From Tanypteryx hageni (taxonomy: Eukaryota; Arthropoda; Insecta; Odonata; Petaluridae), in contig CM054118.1 of NCBI GenBank assembly GCA_028673005.1, positions 7,528,410 to 7,592,409 of the forward strand: 64,000 nucleotides of DNA, written 5' to 3'. The notes under the pieces are model-generated. The model was not told where the DNA came from and made no database searches. It saw only the letters and a program-made list of their open reading frames with translations. The first letter of the stretch is position 1. Each line of letters opens with the position of its first letter. Position numbers and translations under genes: made by a program. Positions 36,876-47,999 of this stretch are shown piece by piece.

Positions 36876-38258
36876 TATAATCAAACCCGTCGATTTAGGT
36901 TGCATCCGTGCACGGTTGACCCGAGTGGAATGCACTCAAAAATCTTAACCGCTAAGTGTTTCAACAATGCCAAGGCCTTACGTAGTCAACGACCTCATTG
37001 CAAGCACAAAGTCTGGAGGGTAATTCGACCTTTTCCTGTGCCTTCTCAGTGTCCACTCGACATTGTAAAGGTTCTGCCAAAGACTAGTACCCCTACGGAA
37101 AGACCGGAAACTTAATGCTATAAAACGATTCCCAGGTTTTTCCATGGAAGGCGACAATCGATGGGTCAACGGGAAAATTTGGAACTACGTGTTAACGAAT
37201 GCTAGCGTGACGTCATCACAGGATGTCCCTCGCCCCCTTCCCCTCCCGTTTTAATACGATAATCGTAGCAAATATAAATAGCACGGACAGATTAAATGGA
37301 CTTAAATGAAAGAATTGCATATAAGAAATCAAATTTATTACCGTATATCACACATTGCGAGAATACTAAGTCATTATCAAATTACATAACAGTGAGGTAT
37401 TTTTACATAAATATTATACAATCAAGATATAAAAATGAATTATTGTAACAGAATTTTATAACGTCAATACCTTTTATGCATGAAACGTATTTAGAGGAAA
37501 TTCACGTGGACGACGAAAAACGTCAAACTTTCACGTCAAGAATGAATTTGTGGATCAAGCAAATATCTATTTGTAAAGTGATTTCTTCGGCCCTGGAACA
37601 CATTCTCTGTTGCACCTGTAAAAAGAACGAAAATGAATGTCTAAGAATGTCAATCATTAAACCTAATGAAATTGATGCAGGAGGCAATGGGCATGCTTCA
37701 AATGTTGCAATAAATGAAAAATAAGGCAAATGCGCTAACGGCCCATAAATAATGTTTCTATGAAGATCACATTACTATTTGTAAAATTAAACACATCACA
37801 TTGCACTAGAAAATGTCCACTTTATCTATAATTTATTCTAAGCACAGTTGTATTTGCTGACGTTTACGTGTTCACAGCAGTTACAGTTAGCCCATTTAAG
37901 ATCTATATGTATTCATTATATAACAAGGAAAACTTTTGATATAGAGATTTCAATTTCTCGATCGAAAAATATATACATATTTCTAAATGTTTTGAAACAA
38001 AGAAGAATTATCTTAAGGTCTAGGATTATAAAAAAATGCATAATGAGAAACAAGAAATAATCAAGTTAACAATTTCTGTAAATTCAAAATATTTCAAATT
38101 AAAACAATGAGACATCGCTATGGTACACTTATTTCATTCTATTGCAAGCACAATTCTATCCTTTGGCGTCTATGTTGCAGTTTAACTTCCAAACTCACTA
38201 TAATCTACTGATAACCGCGAGAAGTTTTAAACAGAAATTTTAGCTACTCAATCTAAAA
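36876..38258. other. Intergenic, no recognised gene
   Basis: Short open frames occur (for example at 37476-37724), but none shows a family motif or flanking splice pattern that I recognise. Confidence 0.5.
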
Positions 38259-38448
38259 TTACGGCTTATTTTGTGAACTGACACGTACCATATTCACGGC
38301 CAGGGCAATGGATGACACAGCTAGGTGAAGTAAGCGAGGCTTAACACCTGAAAATGAGAAACATTTCCTCTCAAAATGCTTCTCGCACACAAACAAACGA
38401 GAGAAATTTCTTTCCTTCCTTCCTAGAAGATCTATCCATTGCAGGTAT
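38259..38448 (-). CDS. THAP-type zinc finger, C-terminal exon (partial)
   Basis: THAP domains are C2CH DNA-binding fingers found in host regulators and in P-element transposases. The visible half shows YLQW (the invariant Trp), then VCEKHFERKCF (the C-x2-H pair with its following Phe) and RLLHLAVSSI, which matches the usual R-L-x-x-x-AVP end loosely. A good splice acceptor (TTTTCTTAACAG) precedes YLQW at 38449, so the first Cys pair should be in an upstream exon at higher coordinates; I did not find it. It may be an exon of a host gene or a relic of a P-like element. The frame closes at 38259. Confidence 0.5.
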
Positions 38449-38716
38449 CTGTTAAGAAAATATAAAAGCATTCTCACAAAACGCATTCACATAACACTTC
38501 GAAGAACTAGTTCGTTAAAATTTTTTTCAAAAATATATATTTTTAAGACTTACTTGTTGATTGGACATCAGAACAAATTCATTCCGTCACGTTTTCTTAA
38601 ACAGTGATGTATGCTTATTATTAATTTATTTATAATTTTTCTTTATAAATAATTAATTTTTGACATTTTTGTAGTTCAGCCGACAAGTGTTTCTAGCATT
38701 TCTTTTATTTCTGTAG

Positions 38717-40454
38717 ATGTCATCACGAGAAATACAACAACTCTTGATTGCGAGCTGGCTTGATGCAGAAGATGAAGTTGAGGAAGAGCTTAATCAGGAT
38801 GAGGACCTGGAGCGCCTGACGGATACCTCAGAAGGAGATGGTCCCAGTGAGCATTCGGATCATAACAGTGACACCGAACAATCAGGCGAGGAAGATTCTG
38901 AAGCAGATGAGTCTGACATTAGACACTCAACCTATCAAGGAAATTACATCATGGGTAAAAACAAGACTACCAAATGGTTTCTTCATCCTCCAAGTCCAAA
39001 CTCACGCACACGTGCGCAAAACATCGTCATCCATCTGCCAGGCGTAAAAAACGTAGCCAAGTATGCCTAATCTCCTCTCGAGTGTTTTGAGCTCTTTATA
39101 ACATATGAAATGACCGAAGAAATAGTGCTTTGTACTAATAACTGTCTTGACTTAACGAGAGCTAAGTAGACAGCGTGATTGCAAGGTCACTGATTTTATC
39201 GAAATTAGAGCTCTCTTAGGTCTGCTGTACCTTGCTGGACTTTATAAGATGCACCATACTAACGTTGAAGAGTTGTGGAATGCAGACGGGACTGCTCCCG
39301 ATAATTTCAGATCGACAATGTCGCAAAGAAGGTTCTATCTATTGCTTAGAGCATTACGTTTCAATCTTTACCAGGATCGTGCAGAGAGAACACGTTTGGA
39401 CAACCTGGCTCCAATAAGAAAAATATTTGATAATTTCGTGCCTCACTGCCAAGAAAATTTCCAGGTAGGAGAGTATATCACCTTTGACGGAATGCTGGAT
39501 GCATTCAGAGGAAGGTGCAAATTTCGTCAATACATGTGTAACAAGCCAGCTAAGTATGGATTAAAAATTTACGCTTCTGTTGATTCACGAACTTTTTACA
39601 CTTCAAGCCTTGAAGTTTACGCTGGAGCTCAGCCCGAAGGACCATTCAAAACTAGCAACTCAGCAAGGGATGTCATCATGCGCTTAGCTGGAAGAAACAT
39701 TACAGTTGGCAACTACTTCATGTCTGTTCCTCTGACTGATGATCTAGTCAATAATCACAGAACAATGATTGTTGTCACTCTGAACAAGCGAAAGCGGGAA
39801 ATTCCTCCAAGTTTTCTTCATACAAGGGGAAGAACAGTGACCAGCAGCAAGTATGGATTCGGAGCGAAGATTACTATTGTTTCTTACATACCAAAGAAGA
39901 ATAAAAACGTTTTGATGTTGTCCACATTGCACAATGACAGTAAGAGTGATGAAGATTCAGGGCAGGCACGAAAACCGGAAGTCATCTGTTTTTATAATTT
40001 GACAAAAGGGGGGGGGGTAGATGTTGTTGACCAGATGAAGTCCTTGTATTCTGTGGCAAGAGTGTGTTTTAGATGGCCCCTGACATTATTTTTTTCAATT
40101 TTAAACATAGCTGGCATTACTAGTCAAATAATATACAAGGCAAATACAAATGTTCTCCTCAAGCGCCGTAACTACCTAAAGGATTTGGCCTTGTTCCTCG
40201 TGAAACCTGAATTGAACAGGCGAGCAATTGTTGCCACCTTACCAAGTGCCCTACAAGAAAGCATGAGCCTTGTACTTGGTGCTGATAATCCCACTACTTC
40301 CAAGGATGTACCACCAGAACTATGTGCAAAGTGTCCAAGGAGGAAAAATAGAAAAGTAAAAAAATGATGTTATTCCTGCTCGATTCATATTTGCTAAGAG
40401 AATACCGTACATTATTGTGATGATTGCTATAAAAGACTGATAAGGGAGAAATAA
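38717..40454 (+). pseudogene. piggyBac-family transposase, decayed
   Basis: An acidic N-terminus (from MSSREIQQLL, 38717) is followed by TAA 39068-39070, then SPLECFELF in the same frame. A frameshift near 39165-39173 leads to RALLGLLYLAGLY and one long open frame to 40364 covering the DDE_Tnp_1_7 core. The first catalytic Asp is present (ITFDGMLDAFRGRCKFRQ). The second, normally in xVDNxFxS, is Gly (TVGNYFMS). The third is present (GGVDVVDQM). The Cys-rich C-terminus is cut by TGA 40365-40367 and TAA 40395-40397, but its frame continues (CYSC, HYCDDCYKRL) to a final stop at 40452-40454. With the D-to-G change and the stops it should be catalytically dead. No TTAA-flanked ends were found. Confidence 0.9.
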
Positions 40455-40667
40455 TTTAAAATTAAAAATATTTTTCTAAGAGTATTCTTTTTCAAGTTAT
40501 GCCAAATTAAGGAGAAATACACCAATTTTTGTTAATTTTTTATTCTCATGACGATAAATTAAAAAAAACTTGATATGATGGTTGATTAATAAAAATTGTA
40601 TGAAAATGAAAAGGTTTAGTCTTATATTTATCTAAATATAACCTGAAAATCGGTATTAACTGTTCCG

Positions 40668-41118
40668 TTAGGAATCGAGAAGCATAAACGAACGGGTGAG
40701 AGAAAATCTCACGCGCGTCCAACGGCGTTGCAAAAATTGGCGCGACCAACGGCGGGTTAAGCTATCTAAAAGTCTCTCTGGATGTTCTTTTTTCGCAGCG
40801 TGCTTTGTAGGCTTTTCAGTCTCTTCAACTTCGTCATTCGAAGACTCACCCAATTCTTCCCTACTACTCGCCCAATGTTTCGTAATGTCAAGTAAAAAAG
40901 TTTTGAATCTAATTTTACTAGAGTTATTCAAAGTTTTATACACTTTAAATGAATTGAAAAGAGCACAATTTATTAGCCATAACACAACCTTTTTGGACCA
41001 TTTAATAGTTTTTCTCAATATTGTATAATAGGATAAATACATGTCAGCCCTATCTACTCCTTTCATACACTGATTGTATCTTACAATGCACGTAGGCTTC
41101 TTCACTGGCAGTCCTGTG
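40668..41118 (-). pseudogene. piggyBac-family transposase, C-terminal fragment (second family)
   Basis: Reads TGLPVKKPTCIVRYNQCMKGVDRADMYLSYY, then SKKVVLWLINCALF, matching the PGBD-like region around the third catalytic Asp (KGVDRAD). It is from a different family than the piggyBac relic at 38717. Its N-terminal three quarters are missing: coding similarity ends at 41118, exactly where a hAT-like terminus begins. The usual Cys-rich tail is not seen; the frame ends in an unrelated-looking stretch at 40668. Confidence 0.8.
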
Positions 41119-42530
41119 CAGGGCTGTGCAATGATATCTTGGGGCCCGGATGCAAGGCTTCTTTTTGGGCCCCCCCTCCTGCCCCAATATTTTGTATACC
41201 TATAGTTTTTACTTGATTTGTTTAAAAAAAATATTGGTAAATTAAAAATGAAATTATCTGTAATTATAAATTACTATTTTGAAACTACAAAGATCACAAT
41301 AAAAAAATGGCTTTTTTTATTGCTGTTTGTAAGGTACAGCTTGAATATAATATAATTATATAACTTATTTCTAATCGCAGGTACACAATATTCTTATTTA
41401 TTTATTTGTGGTAGATTCTACCCAGTCCACACCATACAATTATAAAAATGATTAACGGCAATGTTTGAATCTGCTTTAGTAAACTATTAGATTCTGAGAC
41501 AATTGCATTATCCTTTGCTGAATTTATTAGTTCTTCCAAAGTCTGGTAAGTTTCTTTTAACTGAAATCTATTGCCTTTAACTGACTGAATTCTAGTTTTC
41601 CATCTTTTGTCACTCAGTGGTTTTAATTTTATTTTTAAATGTTAACATAATATATCCCACCTAATAGTCAATGCGGAAAATATTGCATATACACGTTGAA
41701 TAGTGCCAAAAAAGTTTAGATGCCATACTGCGTCACAAAATAAAAGGTTGAAAGAATTAGCTATGCATGGTATGCATAATGTATTAGGGTTAATGAGTTA
41801 CTATCTATTATTGAGCTACTATCTATTATTAGGGTTAATGTTTAATATTCGGGGTTGGACTCCTTTGTATTGTCCTTTCATATTTGAGCCGTTATCATAA
41901 CATTGTCCTCTGCAATTGTTAATGTCTATATTATATTTTTCTAAAGTATTTAACAAGAAATTCGCAAGACCTTCACCAATATGATCTAAAGCTTCAAAAA
42001 AAAACCCTATGAAGTTTTCATTAATTTTGACTTCATTGGAATTTTTATCGATCTGTACGTGTCTCAATATAATTGATGTATGTTCTTTGTGAGAAATATC
42101 TGGTGTGCAATTCATTTGTAAACTTACATTTTGTCTTTTTAACATGATTTAAAATTTTTTTAGCTACTTCTTCACTAAGATCTGGTAAAAATCTATTCTG
42201 TGATCTATTAGAAAGATGATGGCGAATGCGTGTTTTACTTTCTCGAATATTAACAATGTTATGGGAGTTTTCAAACAATATGCAGCAAAAGCAGTAAACA
42301 CCATCTGAGCTCACTGAATAAATTAACCATGTCGCGATATTGTCTTCCTGTTTTTTAATGTATGTTTATAATAACTAGCTAAGAACTTCCTGTTGTCAAT
42401 AGCGTCATTTCTAGGAAAATTTATATTTGTAATTTGTTGTGGTCCTAGGTTTATCAACTTTATTCTAAATTCATCATATATGATTTTAGGCCATGTGGCT
42501 GGATCATTACTACCTAATTGTTATTATATC
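41119..42530 (-). pseudogene. hAT transposase relic, ZMYM1-like (TTF finger + DUF4371 type)
   Basis: On the minus strand, from about 42520, come DPATWPKI, NRKFLASYY and a frameshift into WLIYSVSSDGVYCFCCILF (TTF-type finger). These are followed by a second reading segment with CTPDISHKEHTSII, RHVQIDKN, GFFFEALD, GEGLANFLLNTL and CRGQCYDNGSNMKGQYKGV (catalytic Asp in YDNGSNM). A decayed tail, ANSFNLLF, SDKRWKTRIQSVK and ETYQTLEELINSAKDN, reaches about 41430. At least two frameshifts and several stops are present. The left boundary 41119 starts CAGGGCTGTGCAATG and continues into GGGGCCCGG, typical of hAT ends. The right boundary was not located. Confidence 0.8.
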
Positions 42531-45125
42531 ACTTGTATTGGTATTATCGGATATGAGTTCATAACAAATTTGCAACATGGAAGCATCTGCTGTCACTATG
42601 TATTTTCCATTCTTAAAACTTTAAGATGTCCATCTTTGGAGATACAAAAAGTTGGCAACCCTAAACTGTTGTGTCAGATAAATCAGATTAAATAATTATT
42701 CTACTGAATTTGTTATTATTTCTGTAAATACAATCTTACTGCAATATTAGTCTGATCTTGAAAACAACGAGGAAGAATGTAAAAGAATTGTTATAATGTA
42801 AATATTTGTGTTTATATACATATAATTTCAAATAAATTACTAAAATTGTATAGTTGTATTCCTATGATTTTTAAAAAGTATATAACAATAGGTTCGAAAC
42901 ATTACTATGACTTTTTATTGTATTTTAGATGGTGGGCCTCTGAGGCCCTTGGTAGTTAAAATCGCTTGGTAGTTCTAGAGTTAATTAAGAGAAATACTTC
43001 GCTTTAATTTTTTCGCTTGCGATATTTCAAACTTATAACGGTGAAAACTCGAGCACAAATTTAATGTCTCCCCACCACGAGCTCGGACTGAAAACTGGCT
43101 GTAGTCCGCCGAAACACTACCTCGGACATAAAAAGAAACTCGTCGATTACATTACTTCCCCGGTGCAATATTGTATATACATGAAGTGAATATTGAAACA
43201 ATTAAAAAGTAGTTCGTATATAATGAAACAATGTTGTTTTTCATTGCTCGCGTTGAGACCTTTTGAATGGGCAAAGAAAGGCTCTTCGTTCTCCTGGTTT
43301 TGTAAGAGCGTACCTATGTCTGAATCAAGTGAGCGTATCGAGAGGTCGAGTCAGAAAGTGTAATGAGCGTAAAACCGAAAAAAGCGTATACCTGTATTCC
43401 ATTTATGGAATATAATTTTTCATCTTGTATAGTGGTTACGTTTGGCCCCATTCTTCCATATCAATATCCCATAAGAAAATCATACCTTACGGCCGGAGAG
43501 TATTCAATTGAATAGGTCGATTCAGATATAATCCATTATAGACATTTATAACTTTTTACTTAATCATCAGTTTTACGTTAAATTCTCGGAATATCAATGC
43601 CTTAGTGCGTTATTTATAAGTTATTTTTTACAATTATAGTTCAGTAGGTTTATTCGTTATCGCAGAAAAAAAGAATAACAGTTAATATCACAAAAATATT
43701 TAACTATTAATCACAGTTTTTAGTGTTAGAGTAGTTTCGACGCAATTCAACTACATTCAAATAATAATCAAGTTATCTGTAAGCATTCGACTAGCCGCTT
43801 TGTTCTCATTACGACGCAGTTGGTGAGTTCCCCTCCCCACTTTCTTTATCTCTTCCAAACACAGATGGTTTGGCATAAGAGAACTGTTTACGAATAACAT
43901 CGCATGGATAGGATGTCTGGGAACGAGAATGAAATATCTGGCACGTACTCCTTTTCTCACGATGCCTTAGTGCTGATGTGAAGTTCGTCTTAGCATTAGC
44001 TGGGCTTTTGAATGTCGTCATCTCACCGACAAAGGGAAACACTGAGTTATTTAGTTAGAAATATTCTTCACATTAACGTAAAACTACATAGAATAGCAAA
44101 TTATTTTAATTACCTTAATAGTCCAATTTTGTGTGATAATTCAAGATGCATCCAAATACAATTGAACGTCACGCTCTCTGCAACAGTAGGTACACCGTAT
44201 CCTTCTTTTTTCCATGATTAGTGCACGCAACACATCTCCTTTGTGGCCTCGATTTCCTCCCCGTTGGCTGTACTTCTCTAATGTCTTTCTTCGAGTCTCG
44301 AAACCGTGTTATCTGTTGATTGTCGACCAGGCATATTTCCTTTCGCTGCAATTGCACATTTGGCAAAGATTCCTTCCATTATCAGAATTCGGTATGACAA
44401 ATGGTCCACTTTTTCCCCGGTATTTTCACTATACATATATAATTAATGACTTTAAAACTGCGGCATTCAGTGAGTGTCTCTTGAACAGTTTGATGCACCA
44501 TTTTTTCATTCTTTTTCTTTCAATTAAATGTTATTTGCTTCCCCGGTTAACCTTATTGATATGCAATCCTTTTCAAGGAAATATTTAAGCTTTTATAAAC
44601 ATTTCATTCGATGGATGAACCTCCCTAAACCAAATATGAAAAATTTTTCTCGCAGGTCAACTTTTTCATGCCTTGACTAAAAATTTGAAATAAATTTTCC
44701 GTTTCGCATATTGTTAAAAGACATTTCATATAGCTTATAAAATTATGAGTTATACAGTAGTCATTCTTCATCATTACAGAAGTTACATGATGAAAATTGT
44801 CCTGTTCCGTTCAGTAGCAGCGGAGATATGACGTTGTATGTATCGGAATGTAAGCGCAATAAAAAATTAGAAGTTTTTTAGGTAATACTATCGTCTGAAT
44901 CACTTTTCATCAACGCTTCCGTCTCAATTTCCTTACTTGGTTCGCTTGACCTTTTCCTACTCGTTGATGCTATGATTATTTAATTTCTAAAAATTAACAC
45001 TACAAAACACAAAATTGTCTCTGCACAATGCTAAGCTTTCCTTCAGAGTAACTTCTTTAGAGCGACACGAGAATATTTTCCCTGCGGCCCGAAATCATTT
45101 CCGCTCAAGAAATAGCAGCAAGGCA
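42531..45125. other. Intergenic, no recognised gene
   Basis: Mostly AT-rich unique DNA. GGTTGCCAACTTTTTGTATC (minus strand, near 42650) resembles the outer part of a hAT end but has no clear limit. Open frames at 43757-44366 and 44214-44588 show no family motif. Confidence 0.5.
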
Positions 45126-45737
45126 TCATCGAAGTGGCTTTATTTTATGGCCCTTGTCAGCCTTAATGTAAAAACAATTTTTATCTCTGAGTTGTTTCAT
45201 GGTTTTGGAATAGTTTTTAGGATGAAACTTATTTAATTTGTTCAAGTTGTGTTGGATTTGTATTGAACAAGCTTGTCGGATATAATTTTTGGAGTTTTCA
45301 TCGAAAAATTCAACGGATTTTTCAATGTCTGTGATTAAATCATCTATAGGTGGTTTCCTTGGTGGGAAAGCAAATTTCAAACCCCTATCTAAAAGAGACA
45401 ATTCATCCTGAGAAAAAGGTAAATTGGACAAGTTTTCAGTGAAATCAGATGTATGTGAAGTAATACTGGGTTGATTTGTAATACTGGGTTGATTTGTTTT
45501 TTTGTGTATGTTGTCAATAGTTTTATCCCCTTGTTTCTTAAGAAACTTTAATTTTTTATATAAAGTTATGGATTTAATATGAAACTTATGAGTGTTGGTC
45601 TCGTGCATTTTATGTTCAAAATTGTTCCATAATTCAAATTCAACAGGATGTAAATTTTTTGTAATTTTTAAGTGTAATTCATAGGCCGAAATTTCTAGAG
45701 AGCTCCGTTTTAAACCTGGCAGTTGGCTTCCAGTCAC
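45126..45737 (-). pseudogene. Penelope-like element, N-terminal reverse-transcriptase fragment
   Basis: The open frame contains LPFSQDELSLLDRGLKFAF, PPIDDLITDIEKSVEFF, MKQLRDKNCFYIKADKG. This matches the region just upstream of the reverse-transcriptase core in Penelope-like elements (usual forms: LxxGLxFAPTP and LxxxxxIxIxxADKG). It breaks off right after ADKG, so the catalytic domains and any GIY-YIG endonuclease are missing. A short in-frame duplication NQPSIT-NQPSIT lies at about 45463-45500. Any true start codon upstream is unclear. Confidence 0.75.
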
Positions 45738-45741
45738 TGTT

Positions 45742-45799
45742 GCAACAGGCTTTACCCCTGACGATGCCCACCTTGTGGGCGAAATGCATTGGGTGTTGT
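45742..45799 (+). ncRNA. Candidate type I hammerhead ribozyme
   Basis: The core CTGACGA (45758-45764) is followed by stem II GCCCAC/GTGGGC (45766-45771 with 45775-45780) and GAAA (45781-45784). A minimal stem III ATGCAT follows, with the predicted cut after T45790. Stem I pairs ACCC (45754-45757) with GGGT (45791-45794), then GCAAC with GTTGT around an internal loop. Hammerheads with a very short stem III are known from Penelope-like elements, and a Penelope fragment adjoins this site. One extra T (45765) at the base of stem II is a departure from the consensus. The motif is on the strand opposite to the neighbouring coding fragment. Confidence 0.55.
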
Positions 45800-45899
45800 A
45801 ACCCTCTAATTGTTTGGCTAAAGGAGTATTTTACCTTTATTACTCCCGAGTTATTTAACCTTTGAAAGGAGTTGTCACTTCACATAAAAGTTATAACAT

Positions 45900-46740
45900 G
45901 ACCATTAATGAATCAGATAAAATTTTTTGCAATAAAATTAGACAAAAATGCAACAAAATAAAACTTACTAAAAATAAATGATTTCATTCATGGCTATGAA
46001 TGAGTGCAAAGCAGCTTGGATGGTGATTAAAAGAGAAGTGGGTCCTGTTTATACTACATCTGTAATGCCTTTCACTCCCGGTGATCTAAACAAATGTTAT
46101 AAATTCTGTAGAAAATATCATTTCCAATATTAGAAGCCCATTATAAAAGACATGACATGCTCCAGAACTGCAGAGCCATTTTCAATTGGAAATGGGCCAC
46201 ACCCCAAGATATTGTAAAAATTATCAACAATTTTAAAAGTTCCAAGTGCAGATATTTATGGTTTGTCCAATTATCTAATCAAAGAGGTCAATGAAATATC
46301 TCTGAGCCCCTAGCAATAATATTCAATTCTTGTTTACAATCTGGCACTTTCCCCAGTGCCCTTAAATATGCTAAAACTGTGCCTGTCTACAAAAAAGGGG
46401 ATAAGGAGTTACCCTGTAACTATCATCCAGTCTCCATTGTCCCTATCACAGGCAACGTTTTTTAAAAGTCAATTATATATATGTACATTTTAAAAGTAAT
46501 AACATCGTTACACCTTCCCAATTTGGCTTTTATATGGGTAAATCAACAGCTTTGGCTGTTGACCATGTTATCAATAAAATTCTAAACGCTTTCAAAGAGA
46601 AATGCTCCAGTGCCCTAACTGCATGTGACCTTTCCAAAGCCTTCGACTGTGTCTTCCACTCGATCCTAATACAAAAACTCGAATACTATGGCAATCAAAA
46701 TTTGGAGTTAGTGCAGGCTGTTTCCTTCTTATACGATTGA
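45900..46740 (+). pseudogene. Jockey-like LINE, endonuclease-RT linker and N-terminal RT
   Basis: Broken frames read NECKAAWMVIKREVGP, IYGLSNYLIKEV, FNSCLQSGTFPSALKYAKTV, PVYKKGDKEL, then FGFYMGKSTALAVDHV and LTACDLSKAFDCV (RT motif with its first Asp). Many stops and frameshifts are present. The copy jumps from RT motif A directly to a C-terminal segment at 46775, so the middle of the RT is deleted. Confidence 0.8.
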
Positions 46741-46774
46741 TGCAGACGACCAACCTGCACACTGCAATTTTTTT

Positions 46775-47230
46775 TGTACTATGCTTACATTTACTGCCAT
46801 AATAAATATGGCATTACGGTCTGGAATCGCTCCTACCATTCTCTTCGGATATACAAGCTGCAGAAGTGGGCGGTGAGAATTCTAGCCAAGGCTAAATAGC
46901 GTGATAGTTGTCGTAACTTGTATACAAACCTTCCAATTCTGTTCTCTGTTTATATATGTTTTACTTTATTCTATATATAAAAATAATATAAACTTTCACA
47001 GTTAAAATCCAATACCGATGTCCATGACAACACTGGCCCCAAATAAGATGGATCTGTCATCTATTACTAAAAATGTGCGTTAAGTACAGCACATACTGGA
47101 TTAGTATTTTATAATAAGCTATCTGCTACTCATAAAAAGGGAGACCAATAAAAAACTTCCAACAGAAACTCGGAGAGTACCTCATAAAAGATTAGAATAA
47201 AACAATTCCGTTGAATAATTTACCTGCAAC
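46775..47230 (+). pseudogene. Same LINE, C-terminal segment
   Basis: Reads YGITVWNRS, IYKLQKWAVRILAKAK and RDSCRNLYTNLPIL, then after stops MDLSSITKNV and NFQQKLGEYLIK. These match the region after the RT domain in Jockey-clade ORF2 proteins. It lies 35 bp after the end of the previous segment and in the same orientation, so both belong to one internally deleted copy. Confidence 0.7.
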
Positions 47231-47488
47231 TGAATCTCATCGACATAAGTCAAATCACCATTTGTTACATATGGATGTATTGTGAATGCTTTCCTACGTC
47301 TGATTTATTTTTACTAGATATAACATATTTCTGCAAACAAATCGCTTGGACGAATATCAAGAATACAAATATGTAATGTTAATACTAATGCATTTAGTAT
47401 GAGATCCTGGCGGAAGAGGGTGACAGTGGTCGAATCTCCTGAATTTACATTTAGTATCTTTAGGATCTTAACTAAACGTAAGATTTTT

Positions 47489-47547
47489 ATGTCGGTGAAG
47501 TTACATACGATATGCCATATACGATATATCGATATTCGGAATGACCA
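47489..47547 (+). repeat. Left arm of a 60-bp inverted repeat enclosing 4.3 kb
   Basis: Contains CCATATACGATATATCGATA and ends GGAATGACCA. The reverse complement recurs at 51804-51863, with about 35 identical bases at the inner end and a few mismatches outward. No target duplication is apparent outside the arms. Confidence 0.9.
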
Positions 47548-47667
47548 ACAAAGAAGTTGAAACGTGTCGAAAGTTTTTTTATTGCAAATTATGGAGTACA
47601 TACGCCATTAAGATGTTTAAAAACATTTAGATAATTAGAAAAACATCTTATTTTATCGTATTCAGAG

Positions 47668-47990
47668 GGGCGCCGGTGGTGTAGTGGTTAGGACGCTGGC
47701 TGCTACTCGCCCGATGCTTGAAAAAGTCATCGGGTACGAATCCTACGAATCGAGTAGGATTTTTCTCATGGTCACCCGGCCCCCTGTTTGCGTAGTTTGT
47801 GGAGACCGCGCAAATTCAGTTGTTCGTCCTTCGGAAGGGACGTTAAGCTGTTGGCCCCCCTGGTGTTCTTCGTAAGAGCAGGCAAATGCCGGCACCGGGT
47901 TTCCCTCCACTCTCCCCGGTTATTCATTGCACTACCTCTGAGATACCCATTTGTGCTGTAAGAGAGGCGAATTGACTGGGCATACATACA
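47668..47990 (+). mobile_element. tRNA-derived SINE
   Basis: The head resembles a tRNA gene: A box TGGTGTAGTGG at 47677-47687 and B box GGTACGAATCC at 47733-47743, with a typical gap. The head is followed by a tRNA-unrelated body with a hairpin around CGTCCTTCGGAAGGGACG (47825-47842) and a short CATA-rich tail near 47980. It would be transcribed by RNA polymerase III and mobilised by a LINE; the partner LINE is not identifiable here. Confidence 0.75.
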
Positions 47991-47999
47991 TATTCATCG

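Noticed and set aside
36777..37115. 112-codon plus-strand frame across the GGGAC block
   Set aside because: It is driven by GGGAC repeats and crosses from a transposon-like end into unique DNA. No family motif.
44889..44990. Short acidic minus-strand stretch (ASTSRKRSSEPS to SDSDDSIT)
   Set aside because: It resembles the acidic start of some transposases but has no start codon and no following core.
47668..47743. Functional tRNA gene
   Set aside because: A and B boxes are present, but there is no proper acceptor stem or anticodon arm and a SINE body follows.
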